Source: Lachnospiraceae bacterium (GTDB lineage: Bacteria; Bacillota; Clostridia; Lachnospirales; Lachnospiraceae). From it: a stretch of DNA of 64,000 bases. The translations under genes and the position numbers were made by a program. The DNA lies in assembly GCA_910576385.1 (NCBI GenBank), contig CAJTIR010000016.1, positions 1 to 64,000 on the forward strand, given 5' to 3'. Position 1 is the first letter of the stretch. The number at the start of each line of letters is the position of its first letter. Shown here piece by piece: positions 6,150 to 15,600 of the stretch. Under the pieces are notes generated by a model that was not told the origin of the DNA, made no database searches, and was given only the letters and a program-made list of their open reading frames with translations.

Positions 6150-8831
6150 ATGAAGATGAGAGAAAACAAGCATAAGGGAGTTAGGTTGATCTTAGGATTA
6201 TGTCTGTTTGTGTCAGTTCTTTGCGGATTTGGGGTACAAAAAGTATCTGCCGCACCTGTACAGGAAGAACAGAAGTTAGATTATATTCTTGGTCGTCCAA
6301 TGACAGAAGAGGAAATTCAGCAACAGAAGGCATTGGAGCCAGAATTGCCGCAGACTGTAATTGAGGAAGATGAAATAGTCCCCAGTGTTGGGGAAACGAC
6401 ACAAGAGACAAGATCTGTTCCGCTTCCGGCTTCTTATGATTCCAGAGCATTGGGACGGGTAACGCCTGTAAAAAATCAGGGAAAGTGGGGCGTCTGCTGG
6501 AGCCATGCCCTAATTGCCTGTGCAGAATCCAGTTTACTTTCCAAAAATATGATGACAATCGAGGAGGCAGATCTCTCAGAACTTCATCTGGCATATTTTC
6601 TTTATCATACGCCCCAGGATCCGTTGGGAAATGCGGTTGATGACCGAACTGTGCTGAGGGGAAAACTGAATTATCTGGAGCAGGGCGGAAATGCACGATT
6701 GGCCGTTTTTCCGCTGGCAAATTATATTGGTTTTGCGGATGAAGCAATAGCTCCATATAATCCCAATGATATGCCAGAAGATTTGGATGAGAGCCTGGCT
6801 TACTTGGACACCGCACATCTGAAAAATGCATATTGGATTGCACCCTCTGACACTACACAGATAAAGAATACTTTGATGGAGCTTGGAGCCGCCAGTGTCA
6901 GTGTGTTTATGGATACAGATGATTATTATAATTATGATACAGGCGCGTATTATTGCGATCTTACAGAAAGCGGCACCAATCATGCAGTGACAATTGTTGG
7001 CTGGAATGATGGATATTCCGCAGAGAATTTTAACAGTACATGCCGTCCGACTGCCGACGGAGCGTGGCTGGTGAAAAATAGCTGGGGAGATGGCTGGGGA
7101 GACGGCGGATATTTCTGGCTCTCTTATGAGGATGCTCTGATTAAGAAATCTAATTTTTCATTTTTTGACGCGGATATTGTCAAGGAAGGGCAAAAAAACT
7201 ATCATTATGACGGCAGTGCGTCTGTTAGTACGATAGCTCTTGAGACTGGCGGCGGCATGGCAAATATTTATCATGCTTCTGGATCTGAAACAGGAGCAGA
7301 AAAAATTAATGCAGTGGGCTTTGCACTGAGAACGCCAAATGTTCAGTATGAGATTCAGATTTATAAAAATGTCGTTGACAGCAAAGATCCACAGAGTGGT
7401 ATTCCAGTCTTGAAATCTCCACAAAAGGGAACTTTAGATTATTGCGGTTACTATACGATTCCTTTGGAGAAAACAGTTACAGTAGGGAAAAATGAAGCCT
7501 TTGCGATTGTGGTGACATTAACGCAGAAATCGGGTGAACCGATTAGTTATCATGTGGATTATTCCAACGAAATCCAGAATTCTAAAGGTGAAGTGTGGTG
7601 TGCAACCGAGACAATAGAATTTCCAGAACAGAGTTTTTATAAAAATGGGCCAGGAAATCGTTGGGTAGACGCTTCCACTGGAAAATTTACAATGCGGCTG
7701 AAAGGTTTGACTTTACCTGCCAAGCCAGTGTCAGTATCTTCTGTTTCGGTCAAACAAAAATCTATGAAACTTGTAGTGTCCGATAAAAAGCGGATAGAAG
7801 TGGAAGTAGCGCCGACAGATGCCACAGATTACCGTCTTACTTGGACTTCTTCAGAGCCAAAGATTGCCAGGGTAGATGCCTCTGGGATGGTGACAGCCAT
7901 TTCTCCTGGAAAATGTGAGATTACGGCAACTTCTTCTAACGGAAAACATACATCCTGTACGGTCAATGTTTGGGAACTAAAAAAAGTTACTGGTCTGAAA
8001 GTAGTAAAGGCTACTACATCTTCCATCCAATTGAAATGGAACAAACAGGCGGGAGCCAGCGGCTATCAATTGCAGCGCTATAACTCAGACAAAAGAACCT
8101 GGGAGTTGTTGGGCTATCTGGAAGGAGAGAATTGTAATTCTTATACAGATAAAAAGTTAAAGAGTGGGACAGATTATACATATGTGGTAAATGCCTATGT
8201 CAAGATGGATGACAAGTATCTGTTTGGGGGATTTTCAGATTATTTTAAAGCTAGAACCGCCGATAAAAAACCGAAAACGCCAGTATTGTCAAAGGGCTCT
8301 AATGTCTCGTCAGGTATTTTGGTGAAATGGACAAAGGTCTCCAATGCAGATGGATATTATGTATATCGCCAGGCCAAAGGCGGAAAATGGAAGAAAATTG
8401 CTTCTGTTCCTGGGGCACTCAGCACAGATTTTACTGATTATTCTGTAAACAATAAGAATGGGTCAGTCTATTCTTATTCTGTGGCGGCTTATCGCGGCAG
8501 TGTGGTAGGCAGTTACAATAAAACCGGTAAAAAGATGATTCGTCTGTCAGCGCCTAAGTTATCAACGCCAATCTGCAAGTCTTCAAGATCAATGGCGATA
8601 AAATGGAATCAGAATAAGAAAGCTGATGGTTATCAGATTCAATATGCACTGAAACGCAATTTTAAAAAGGCCAAAGAAGCAAATATGAAATCTGGAAAAA
8701 CAGTTGTAAAGACTTTAAAAAATTTGCAGAAAAAGAAGACCTATTATGTACGGATCCGAAGCTTAAAGCAAATGGGAAAAAAGAATTACTATAGTGCATG
8801 GAGCAATGTACAGAATGTAAAGTTAAGATAG
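6150..8831 (+). CDS. Secreted papain-like (C1A) cysteine protease with BIG2 and FN3 domains
   Basis: 893 residues. A signal peptide (basic start, hydrophobic LILGLCLFVSVLCGFGV, AAP cleavage region near 35) is followed by a short propeptide-like segment. The catalytic domain (about 90-335) has C116 in NQGKWGVCWSHA, H278 in GTNHAVTIVGW and N310 in WLVKNSWG, the full papain triad. A lectin-like beta domain typical of bacterial C1A enzymes follows (about 345-525), then a BIG2 Ig-like domain (about 530-612) and three fibronectin-III-like repeats to the end. There is no LPXTG anchor, so it is released or held non-covalently through the basic C-terminal repeats. It likely degrades extracellular proteins or glycoproteins. 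Stand-alone transcription unit with its own terminator. Confidence 0.93.
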   Translation: MKMRENKHKGVRLILGLCLFVSVLCGFGVQKVSAAPVQEEQKLDYILGRPMTEEEIQQQKALEPELPQTVIEEDEIVPSVGETTQETRSVPLPASYDSRALGRVTPVKNQGKWGVCWSHALIACAESSLLSKNMMTIEEADLSELHLAYFLYHTPQDPLGNAVDDRTVLRGKLNYLEQGGNARLAVFPLANYIGFADEAIAPYNPNDMPEDLDESLAYLDTAHLKNAYWIAPSDTTQIKNTLMELGAASVSVFMDTDDYYNYDTGAYYCDLTESGTNHAVTIVGWNDGYSAENFNSTCRPTADGAWLVKNSWGDGWGDGGYFWLSYEDALIKKSNFSFFDADIVKEGQKNYHYDGSASVSTIALETGGGMANIYHASGSETGAEKINAVGFALRTPNVQYEIQIYKNVVDSKDPQSGIPVLKSPQKGTLDYCGYYTIPLEKTVTVGKNEAFAIVVTLTQKSGEPISYHVDYSNEIQNSKGEVWCATETIEFPEQSFYKNGPGNRWVDASTGKFTMRLKGLTLPAKPVSVSSVSVKQKSMKLVVSDKKRIEVEVAPTDATDYRLTWTSSEPKIARVDASGMVTAISPGKCEITATSSNGKHTSCTVNVWELKKVTGLKVVKATTSSIQLKWNKQAGASGYQLQRYNSDKRTWELLGYLEGENCNSYTDKKLKSGTDYTYVVNAYVKMDDKYLFGGFSDYFKARTADKKPKTPVLSKGSNVSSGILVKWTKVSNADGYYVYRQAKGGKWKKIASVPGALSTDFTDYSVNNKNGSVYSYSVAAYRGSVVGSYNKTGKKMIRLSAPKLSTPICKSSRSMAIKWNQNKKADGYQIQYALKRNFKKAKEANMKSGKTVVKTLKNLQKKKTYYVRIRSLKQMGKKNYYSAWSNVQNVKLR

Positions 8832-8931
8832 AAATCAGGAATCAGCCATTGGTTGTTACCAGAAAAGCTGACTTATGCACTGCCGCAGGAATATATTGGT
8901 GTTTTTGCATATATATTGATTAGAAAGTATG

Positions 8932-8975
8932 AAACCGTTGTATTGAGAATAGAATTCTTGTACAACGGTTTTTAT
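8932..8975 (+). terminator. Terminator downstream of the C1A protease
   Basis: Arms aaaccgttgta (8932-8942) and tacaacggttt (8961-8971) are exact complements, with further pairing inside the loop and Ts after the stem. Confidence 0.85.
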
Positions 8976-9373
8976 ATGATTGGAAATGCCTGTATATATC
9001 TGATCATATTAAAAACAATAATGTATGAGTATCTTTCTACAAGTGGTTTCGTTTGTTGTCTACTCTTGTAGTAAAAGAATGTAAGGTATATAATTAATCT
9101 GGAGAAAGATCTGTAAATAAGGAAGAGATATTAGAGGAACCATTGAATAAATTGAAACTCCAACTAAGATAAAGCCTTCGGCGGATTGCAGGGGTGCGGA
9201 TTTTTTTGTGTCAGTAGAGCTGGTTCGCACCCCGCAGCAAGAACGCCGATGGCGTTCTTGAATCTAAGGGACTAGCCTTGTCTCGCAAAGGTAATTATAG
9301 TAAAATAAGTTAGTATGGTAAAATATGAAAAGAAATATTTGTAATTATAGCTGTAAAGAAAGGATTTGGATTT
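8976..9373. repeat. Gene-free region with nested palindromic repeat element
   Basis: No gene is supported between the protease terminator and the HSP90-like gene. The stretch 9191-9260 is strongly palindromic: ggggtgcg (9191-9198) pairs with cgcacccc (9226-9233), and caagaacgcc (9238-9247) pairs with ggcgttcttg (9251-9260) across a 3-nt loop. The cccgcagcaag and ggcgttctt pieces recur at about 40097 and 59254-59276, so this is a dispersed intergenic repeat. A 72-codon frame at 8853-9071 overlaps the terminator and is rejected. Confidence 0.7.
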
Positions 9374-11185
9374 ATGGGTACTACGAAAAAAGGGAGAGGA
9401 AAAGGGGGAGCAGCAGAGGATTTTAGTTTTCAGGTGGATTTAAAAGGCATTATTCGCCTTCTCAGTGAAAACCTTTATTCCAGTGCTGATGTATTTTTGC
9501 GGGAGCTTTTGCAGAATGCAGTGGATGCCATTGAAGCACGGCGGGCGCAAGAACCGGACTTTACAAATGGGAAGATTTGGATTGCTTATCACAGGGAGTC
9601 AGACGGGCAGGCGATACTGATCTTTTCTGATAATGGAATCGGACTTAGTTGTGAAGAGATTCATACATTTTTGTCTGTGATTGGACAATCCTCTAAGCGC
9701 GGAGAGATGCGGCGCACAGGATATATCGGACAGTTTGGAATCGGACTGTTGTCCTGTTTTTTGGTGACAGATGAAATTTTAGTTCGCAGCCGTTCGATCA
9801 GAGAACAACAGGGCTTTCAGTGGCTGGGGCGCAGCGACGGGACTTATCAGGTGACAGAGGAATCCAAAGAGCTAAAACCAGGAACTGAGGTGACACTCAA
9901 GCTTAGCAGGAAGATGGGGGCTCGCTATGGGGAAGAGAGGGTAATTGAACTGTTAAAGGAATATGGATTCTTGATTCGGGTTCCGGTGGAATTTGAGGGG
10001 GATGAAGGCCACAGGCGCATCAATGACGCGTTTATTCCCTGGCGGCAGTCTTTTTGCAGCGGAGAGGAGATTATGCGGTTTGGGGAATTAATGTTTGAGG
10101 AGAAATTTTTTGGCGTCGTTCCCCTTGTCGGAGAAGGGCTGAGAGGCTACGCGTTTATCTCAGATCATCAGACCAGCGCCGCGACAATGGGGCGCCATAA
10201 GATATTTTTAAAAGACATGCTGATTACAGAGGATGGCAAAGAGCTAATTCCCAAATGGGCATTTTTTACTCATTGTGTTCTTAACGCACAAAATCTTACT
10301 CCGATGGCTTCTAGAGAGGGATTTGTCTCAGATCACCAATTAGCGAAAACCAGAAATGAGATTGAGAAGGCGCTGTTTGATTATTTTGTTTCTCTCTCCC
10401 AATATGATGTGGAAAAATTAAAACGGCTTACCTTGATACATAATGCGGCGATTAAATCACTTGCTGTGGAGAATGAGCAGGTTTATAAATTGTTCTTTCC
10501 ATTTTTGACATTTGTCACCAATATGGGCGATCTGACTGGACTGCAGATTTTGCAGGCGGCCAAAAAACTGCCTGTATATTACTGTGCGCAGATTGATGAT
10601 TACCGCAGAGTATTGCCATTGGTTGGCACTGCCCGGGTGATGATCAACGCTGGATATATCTATGATACGAAACTTTTACAGCTTTTAAGACATTATTATC
10701 AGGGAATTCGCGTGGAAATGTTTGATGAAACTTCCTATGGAGAGTTGTTGGAGGAGCCGTCCAGCGAAATGAGCACAGAACTGGAGGGACTGGTGTCAGC
10801 GGCAGAATGGGCGCTGGATTCTCTTCGATGTTCTGTGGTGCTCAAGCAGTTTGAGCCAGCAGATGTGCCTGCCTTGTATGTAGCAGGGGCAGATAGTTTT
10901 TTAAACAGCTCTTTTGGAAATGGCGGATTTTCAGAATTTATGGAGGGGTTTGATTTAGGTGAGTTTTCCTGTGGCTATGCGGCAAAGCTGTATTTAAATG
11001 CTAGGAATCCTCTCGTTCGGCGTCTGGCGCAGATACAAGATCCAGTGATGACAGAGAATATGGCGCAAGTATTATATGTACATGCGATGTTGGCTGGACA
11101 TTATACGCTTGGAGAGCAGGAGAAGGAGATTTTAAATAGGGGATTGATTCAAATCATTGAGTATGGATTGGGGGGAAATGTATGA
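9374..11185 (+). CDS. HSP90 (HtpG)-like GHKL ATPase
   Basis: 603 residues. The N-terminal ATPase domain carries the GHKL motifs of HSP90: E44 and N48 in FLRELLQNAVDAI, the DNGIG motif at 86-90, and the GQFGIG lid motif at 119-124. The central region (about 220-400) fits an HSP90 middle domain (ending NLTPMASREGF, compare the MxSREGF-like loop). The last 200 residues do not resemble the HtpG dimerisation domain. It belongs with the divergent HSP90-family proteins rather than housekeeping HtpG. The stop overlaps the start of the next gene (ATGA), so the two products probably work together. Client and role are unknown; protein quality control or a stress/defence function are possibilities. Confidence 0.88.
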   Translation: MGTTKKGRGKGGAAEDFSFQVDLKGIIRLLSENLYSSADVFLRELLQNAVDAIEARRAQEPDFTNGKIWIAYHRESDGQAILIFSDNGIGLSCEEIHTFLSVIGQSSKRGEMRRTGYIGQFGIGLLSCFLVTDEILVRSRSIREQQGFQWLGRSDGTYQVTEESKELKPGTEVTLKLSRKMGARYGEERVIELLKEYGFLIRVPVEFEGDEGHRRINDAFIPWRQSFCSGEEIMRFGELMFEEKFFGVVPLVGEGLRGYAFISDHQTSAATMGRHKIFLKDMLITEDGKELIPKWAFFTHCVLNAQNLTPMASREGFVSDHQLAKTRNEIEKALFDYFVSLSQYDVEKLKRLTLIHNAAIKSLAVENEQVYKLFFPFLTFVTNMGDLTGLQILQAAKKLPVYYCAQIDDYRRVLPLVGTARVMINAGYIYDTKLLQLLRHYYQGIRVEMFDETSYGELLEEPSSEMSTELEGLVSAAEWALDSLRCSVVLKQFEPADVPALYVAGADSFLNSSFGNGGFSEFMEGFDLGEFSCGYAAKLYLNARNPLVRRLAQIQDPVMTENMAQVLYVHAMLAGHYTLGEQEKEILNRGLIQIIEYGLGGNV

Positions 11186-12432
11186 GTCGTGCGATTCTGG
11201 GAGCTTTTGAGAGGAAACATGTCGCAGATGATAAGCTGTGGGAATTGGTAGAACAGGCAAATCAATTGACAGAGGGAGATTATGAGGACTGGGATAACAA
11301 TGCCGAAGCATTAGTTCCAGTATTGGAACGGATTTTGCCTCTTGCCAGAGAGGAAGAGGACTGGCAGGTATATTTTTGCAATATGTCGAAATTGTTTTGG
11401 TTTGTTCGCAGAACCAAAATCAATCAATTGCATTTGGCTTTTCAGATAGCAGAAAGGTTTCATAAGGACTGTGTGCAGCAGTTAGGGGGGCATTTAGGAT
11501 CGTTTGCAAGAGAATGGCAGATCGATATTGCTGCAGAAATTTTGAATTTTTATTGTGAATATCCCCAGATTGACGATCAGAAGATGGAGCGTATGCTGGG
11601 CATATTTCTGGATTTGGAAAGTAAGTATGGGAGTGAATGGAACAATGGCAATTTTCGGGAAGTCTTAAGATTAGCTTTTTTTAATAAAGATCGAGAGTTG
11701 GCAAAGAAAGCAGTGAAAAAACTCAAAAAGGCACATTTTAACAATTGGTGTTATGTCTGTACTTATGCAAGACCAATGCTTGGGTTTCATATACTGATGG
11801 ATGAATTTGAGGAAGCGCAAGACATGGTATCAAAGGTTTGTAGACGTGAAATCCCAGCCAAATACCGCTGGTGTTTCGACAGATGCCAGCAGGCGGACGA
11901 GGGGGAGATGAAGGATCGGGCGCTTATGGATTGCTTGAGGCTTGGAAAAAGCGAGATGTTCAAAAAATTTTTTGGGGAATGGCAAAGTTTTTATGCGAGA
12001 CCAGAGCAAAAGGATGTAGAAGATACCCATGTCATCTTGTTCCATACTCTGGCTGGAGACTGGTCAAAGCCGCAGGAATGTCTGCGTTTGGCGCAAAAAG
12101 ATGATAAAGATTGTAGGGAACAGACGCAGACGCCGCTGGATTCCATGTATTGGGCGCTTTGCTGGAATTGTTATTTTCAGATGCTGCATGCAAAAGGGGT
12201 GGAACAAGTGAGCTTGCAGTTGGGAAAAGAGAATAGTCAAGATGAAAATAAGGAGTGGTCTTGTCTGGAGGCAGCCGCATATTTTGAAAAACAGGCGGAT
12301 CTGATAGGAGAACAGATGGATCAGGCGCGCAAGCGGTTTGGATATGTGGAAATCAAGAGAACTTATCAAGAGTGTTTTCTGAGTGAGAATTGTAACTATT
12401 CAGAACCCCAAGCCACAGACATGCCTGAATAG
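11182..12432 (+). CDS. Uncharacterised helical partner of the HSP90-like protein
   Basis: 416 residues with no family I can name. It is predicted almost wholly alpha-helical, with repeated helix pairs (for example LACKKAVKKLKKAHF-like segments around 170-190) that suggest TPR- or SEL1-like repeats, rich in Trp, Cys and Glu. No signal peptide or membrane segment. Translation is coupled to the HSP90-like gene by ATGA, which suggests a co-chaperone or adaptor. The last codons (from about 12391) run into a palindromic repeat, so the final 13 or so residues (NCNYSEPQATDMPE) are repeat-encoded and probably not part of the ancestral protein. Confidence 0.75.
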   Translation: MSRAILGAFERKHVADDKLWELVEQANQLTEGDYEDWDNNAEALVPVLERILPLAREEEDWQVYFCNMSKLFWFVRRTKINQLHLAFQIAERFHKDCVQQLGGHLGSFAREWQIDIAAEILNFYCEYPQIDDQKMERMLGIFLDLESKYGSEWNNGNFREVLRLAFFNKDRELAKKAVKKLKKAHFNNWCYVCTYARPMLGFHILMDEFEEAQDMVSKVCRREIPAKYRWCFDRCQQADEGEMKDRALMDCLRLGKSEMFKKFFGEWQSFYARPEQKDVEDTHVILFHTLAGDWSKPQECLRLAQKDDKDCREQTQTPLDSMYWALCWNCYFQMLHAKGVEQVSLQLGKENSQDENKEWSCLEAAAYFEKQADLIGEQMDQARKRFGYVEIKRTYQECFLSENCNYSEPQATDMPE

Positions 12433-12434
12433 TT
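12394..12434. repeat. Palindromic repeat that encodes the end of the preceding gene
   Basis: aactattcag (12394-12403) and ctgaatagtt (12425-12434) are exact inverted repeats, and the stop codon TAG lies in the right arm. The motif gtaactattcagaacc closely matches the reverse complement of 285-300 and resembles elements at 18545 and 56343. It may also act as a transcript end. Confidence 0.75.
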
Positions 12435-12605
12435 AAAAAATTTTACTAAAATACCTTGAAAATTTTACAAAAACAAACTAAAATTATGGGTATGAAAGTC
12501 TCATTCGATGGACAAGCAAATTTGTATGGTTGGATGTATGGGTGGGATTTTTATAGGAATAATTTCCTGGCGTATTGTAAAATTATAAAAAGAGAGGAGA
12601 AGCAT

Positions 12606-15600
12606 ATGAGAGAGAGGAAAAAGCGTTGGAAACGTTTCCTGGCGGGGATGCTGTCAGGCGTTATGCTGGCAGGTACAGTTGGCGGCGAATTGCCGGCAGC
12701 GACTGTGGACGCAGCTGGGGAAAATGTGGCGGCTGGAGAGATTTCAGTCAATCCCCAAATTCATTATCAAACCTTGAAAGGCTGGGGTTCATCCCTGTGC
12801 TGGTGGGGGAATGTGATTGGCTCATGGGGCGATCAGGATTTTAACGAAAATGGGAAGCCAGACCGAGAGGAGATTGCGGAGCTGGCATTTTCACCTGACT
12901 ATTTGAATCTGAACATTGTCCGCTATAATGTCGGCGGCGGCGACAAGGAGGACACTTCCATCAAGCGTGTGGAAGGACTGGTTCCAGGCTGGACGGTGGA
13001 TATGACAGGTAAGTCAGACGGCACAGGAACTTTTGATGCAGAAACATTTTACAACAAGAAAACTGAGGATATGAATGACGCAGGGCAGCTTTGGATGTTG
13101 GAGCAGGCCAACAAGTGGCGCAAAGACACTGCTGAGAAAAATGGTACTGAAAATGATATTATCAACGAGGTATTTTCCAATTCTCCGCCCTATTATATGA
13201 CAAAATCTGGGAGTTCTACTGGGGGAGTAGATGCAGCCTCGAACTTAAAAACAGATAAATATGATGATTTTGCTCTCTATATGGCGAGAGCGGCAAAATG
13301 GATTGACAATGACCTCAGTAAAAAGTATGGCGCTCATGTGGATTATATTGAACCAATGAACGAGCCTGATACCAATTATTGGGGGAATGGCAGCACCAAG
13401 CAGGAGGGCTGTGTCTTTAAACCAGGTGCAGAACAGTCTAATATGCTGTTGGCAATGCAGCGGGCTTTGGAATCTCAGGAATTTGGCGGTTCTCTGGATG
13501 GAATTGAGATTACAGGTACTGATGAGACAGCTCTAAGTAATGCAATTAATTCTTTTAAAAAGTTGACCGCTGAAGCTAAGAACAGTATGACTACCATCGG
13601 CGCTCATACTTACAGCGGCAACGACAGCGAACGCCATACCCTGCGCAAGCTGGCAAAATCTTATGACAAAGAATTGTGGATGTCAGAGATCACCAAGGGC
13701 GGCGGCAAGCATGATCATGCTTCTATGACCGAAGCGCAGACCAAGAGCCAGAGCGAGGGCATTATGGCAGACTTGAAGTATATGCAGCCTTCTGCATGGG
13801 TGGCATGGCTGGTAGCAGACAGTGAATATGAATGTCTCAAACATGACGAAAACTGGGGATTGATTCACTGTGTATTTGAATCTGACGGCCCTGTGCCAGA
13901 TTACCATACCAACCTGATTAATAGCAATGGAAGCAAGAAAAAGGGCGTTCCAGATGAAGGTTACTGGGTAGTGACTAAGCAGTTTTATACAATGATGCAG
14001 TACAGCAAGTATCTAAAAGCTGGATATACCATGATTGACATTGGTGATGACAACATGTGTGCAGCCCTGTCTCCAGACGGAACAGAACTGGTGATTGTAG
14101 CACAGAATTTTTCTGGAGAGCGCAGTACGACCGTAGATTTATCTGCCTTCCAGGAAAGAGGAGAAGCCAAGGTTTACCGTACATCAGATGAAAAAAATTG
14201 TGAACTGGTAGATACCCAAAACGTTGCAGATGGTATCTTAAATGTCACATTGCCTGCAAATTCAGTCTCCACCTATGTGATTGAAGTTAAAGCTGATATG
14301 AATAACTTTAAGGAGATTGTGGAAGCGGATGTGACCAAGCCATCTGATACAGGTGTGGAAGTATCTGATCTCAATAAGTTTACTTATACTGGAACTTGGA
14401 AAGATCAGAGTACAACAGATAAAAATGCCACAGCAGTGTTTACATTTGAGGGAACTCGTGCGGTTGTGTATGCAGCAAAAGGAGCTAAGGGTACAATTGT
14501 AAATGTTTCTGTGGATGGCGGGGCGCCGCAGCAGGTAAGTCTGTATGATGAGACAGAAATGCCAGAAGCGATTCTCTGTGATACTGGAAAATTAGCAGAA
14601 GGAAAGCATACCATTCAAGTGAGTATTGATGAATCTGTCACAGCAGATAATGGGACTATGAAGGGAACTTCCCTCACTTTAAGCCATGCGGAAATTATTA
14701 GCGGAGATGTCTCCTTAGCTGGTAAGGCGACCATTCGTAAAGTATCTGCATATGATGGAGCGCTGTCCATTACCTTTGACGCAGTAAGCGGCAGCGGCAA
14801 TTATACCATAAAATATGGAACTTCTGAGCAGAATTTAGATCAGTTTGTGACTACTGTTACCAATTCAGCAGTGATCAAAGGACTGACCAATGGTACAAAA
14901 TATTATATCCAGGTGGAAGATTCCTTTGGTAATGTGTCAAATGTGGCAGCTGGAACACCAAAGGTTCCTGAGGGTAAAGTACTCTATTTTGTGGATGCAG
15001 GTACTTCCAATCTCTATTCTCCGGCGTCAGACGAGCAGTTTGGACGATTTAACAGTATTTTAGATCAGGCATATGGCAAAGATGCCGTGTCTGGCAAAAA
15101 CTGGGGTTACATAGGCGAAAGTCAGGCATATTATACCACAGATGACCGCTGGACGAGTGTCCGTGAGCGTTCAGAAGGAATGGAGTATCAATTCGATCTG
15201 CCACAAGGAACTTATATGGTGACAGTAGCCATGAAAGATCCCTGGAATAACGGTGGAAGATATACAGATCTTATTATCAATGGAGAGACAAAAGACAGCA
15301 AGCTTGTTCCAGGGAATGGAATCTCCAAGACCTATAAGACGGTCATGGCAGAAGACGGAACATTGAGCGTCAAAGCGGTCAAGAGTTCTGGAAATAGCAA
15401 CAATAATCCAATGATCAGCTTTATTCTGGTATCAGAATTTGACCCAGAAGACACTACTGTGACCGGAATCCCAGAACAGACGGTTATCAGTACTGTAAAT
15501 GGTGTGATTCCTCATCTTCCCAAAACAATCAAGGCAGATACTATGGGAGGAACTACGGTAGAAAAAGAAGTGGTATGGGAAGCAGTGAAAGCTGCTCAGT

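Noticed and set aside
8853-9071. 72-codon frame downstream of the protease
   Set aside because: Overlaps the terminator hairpin and has no domain or ribosome site.
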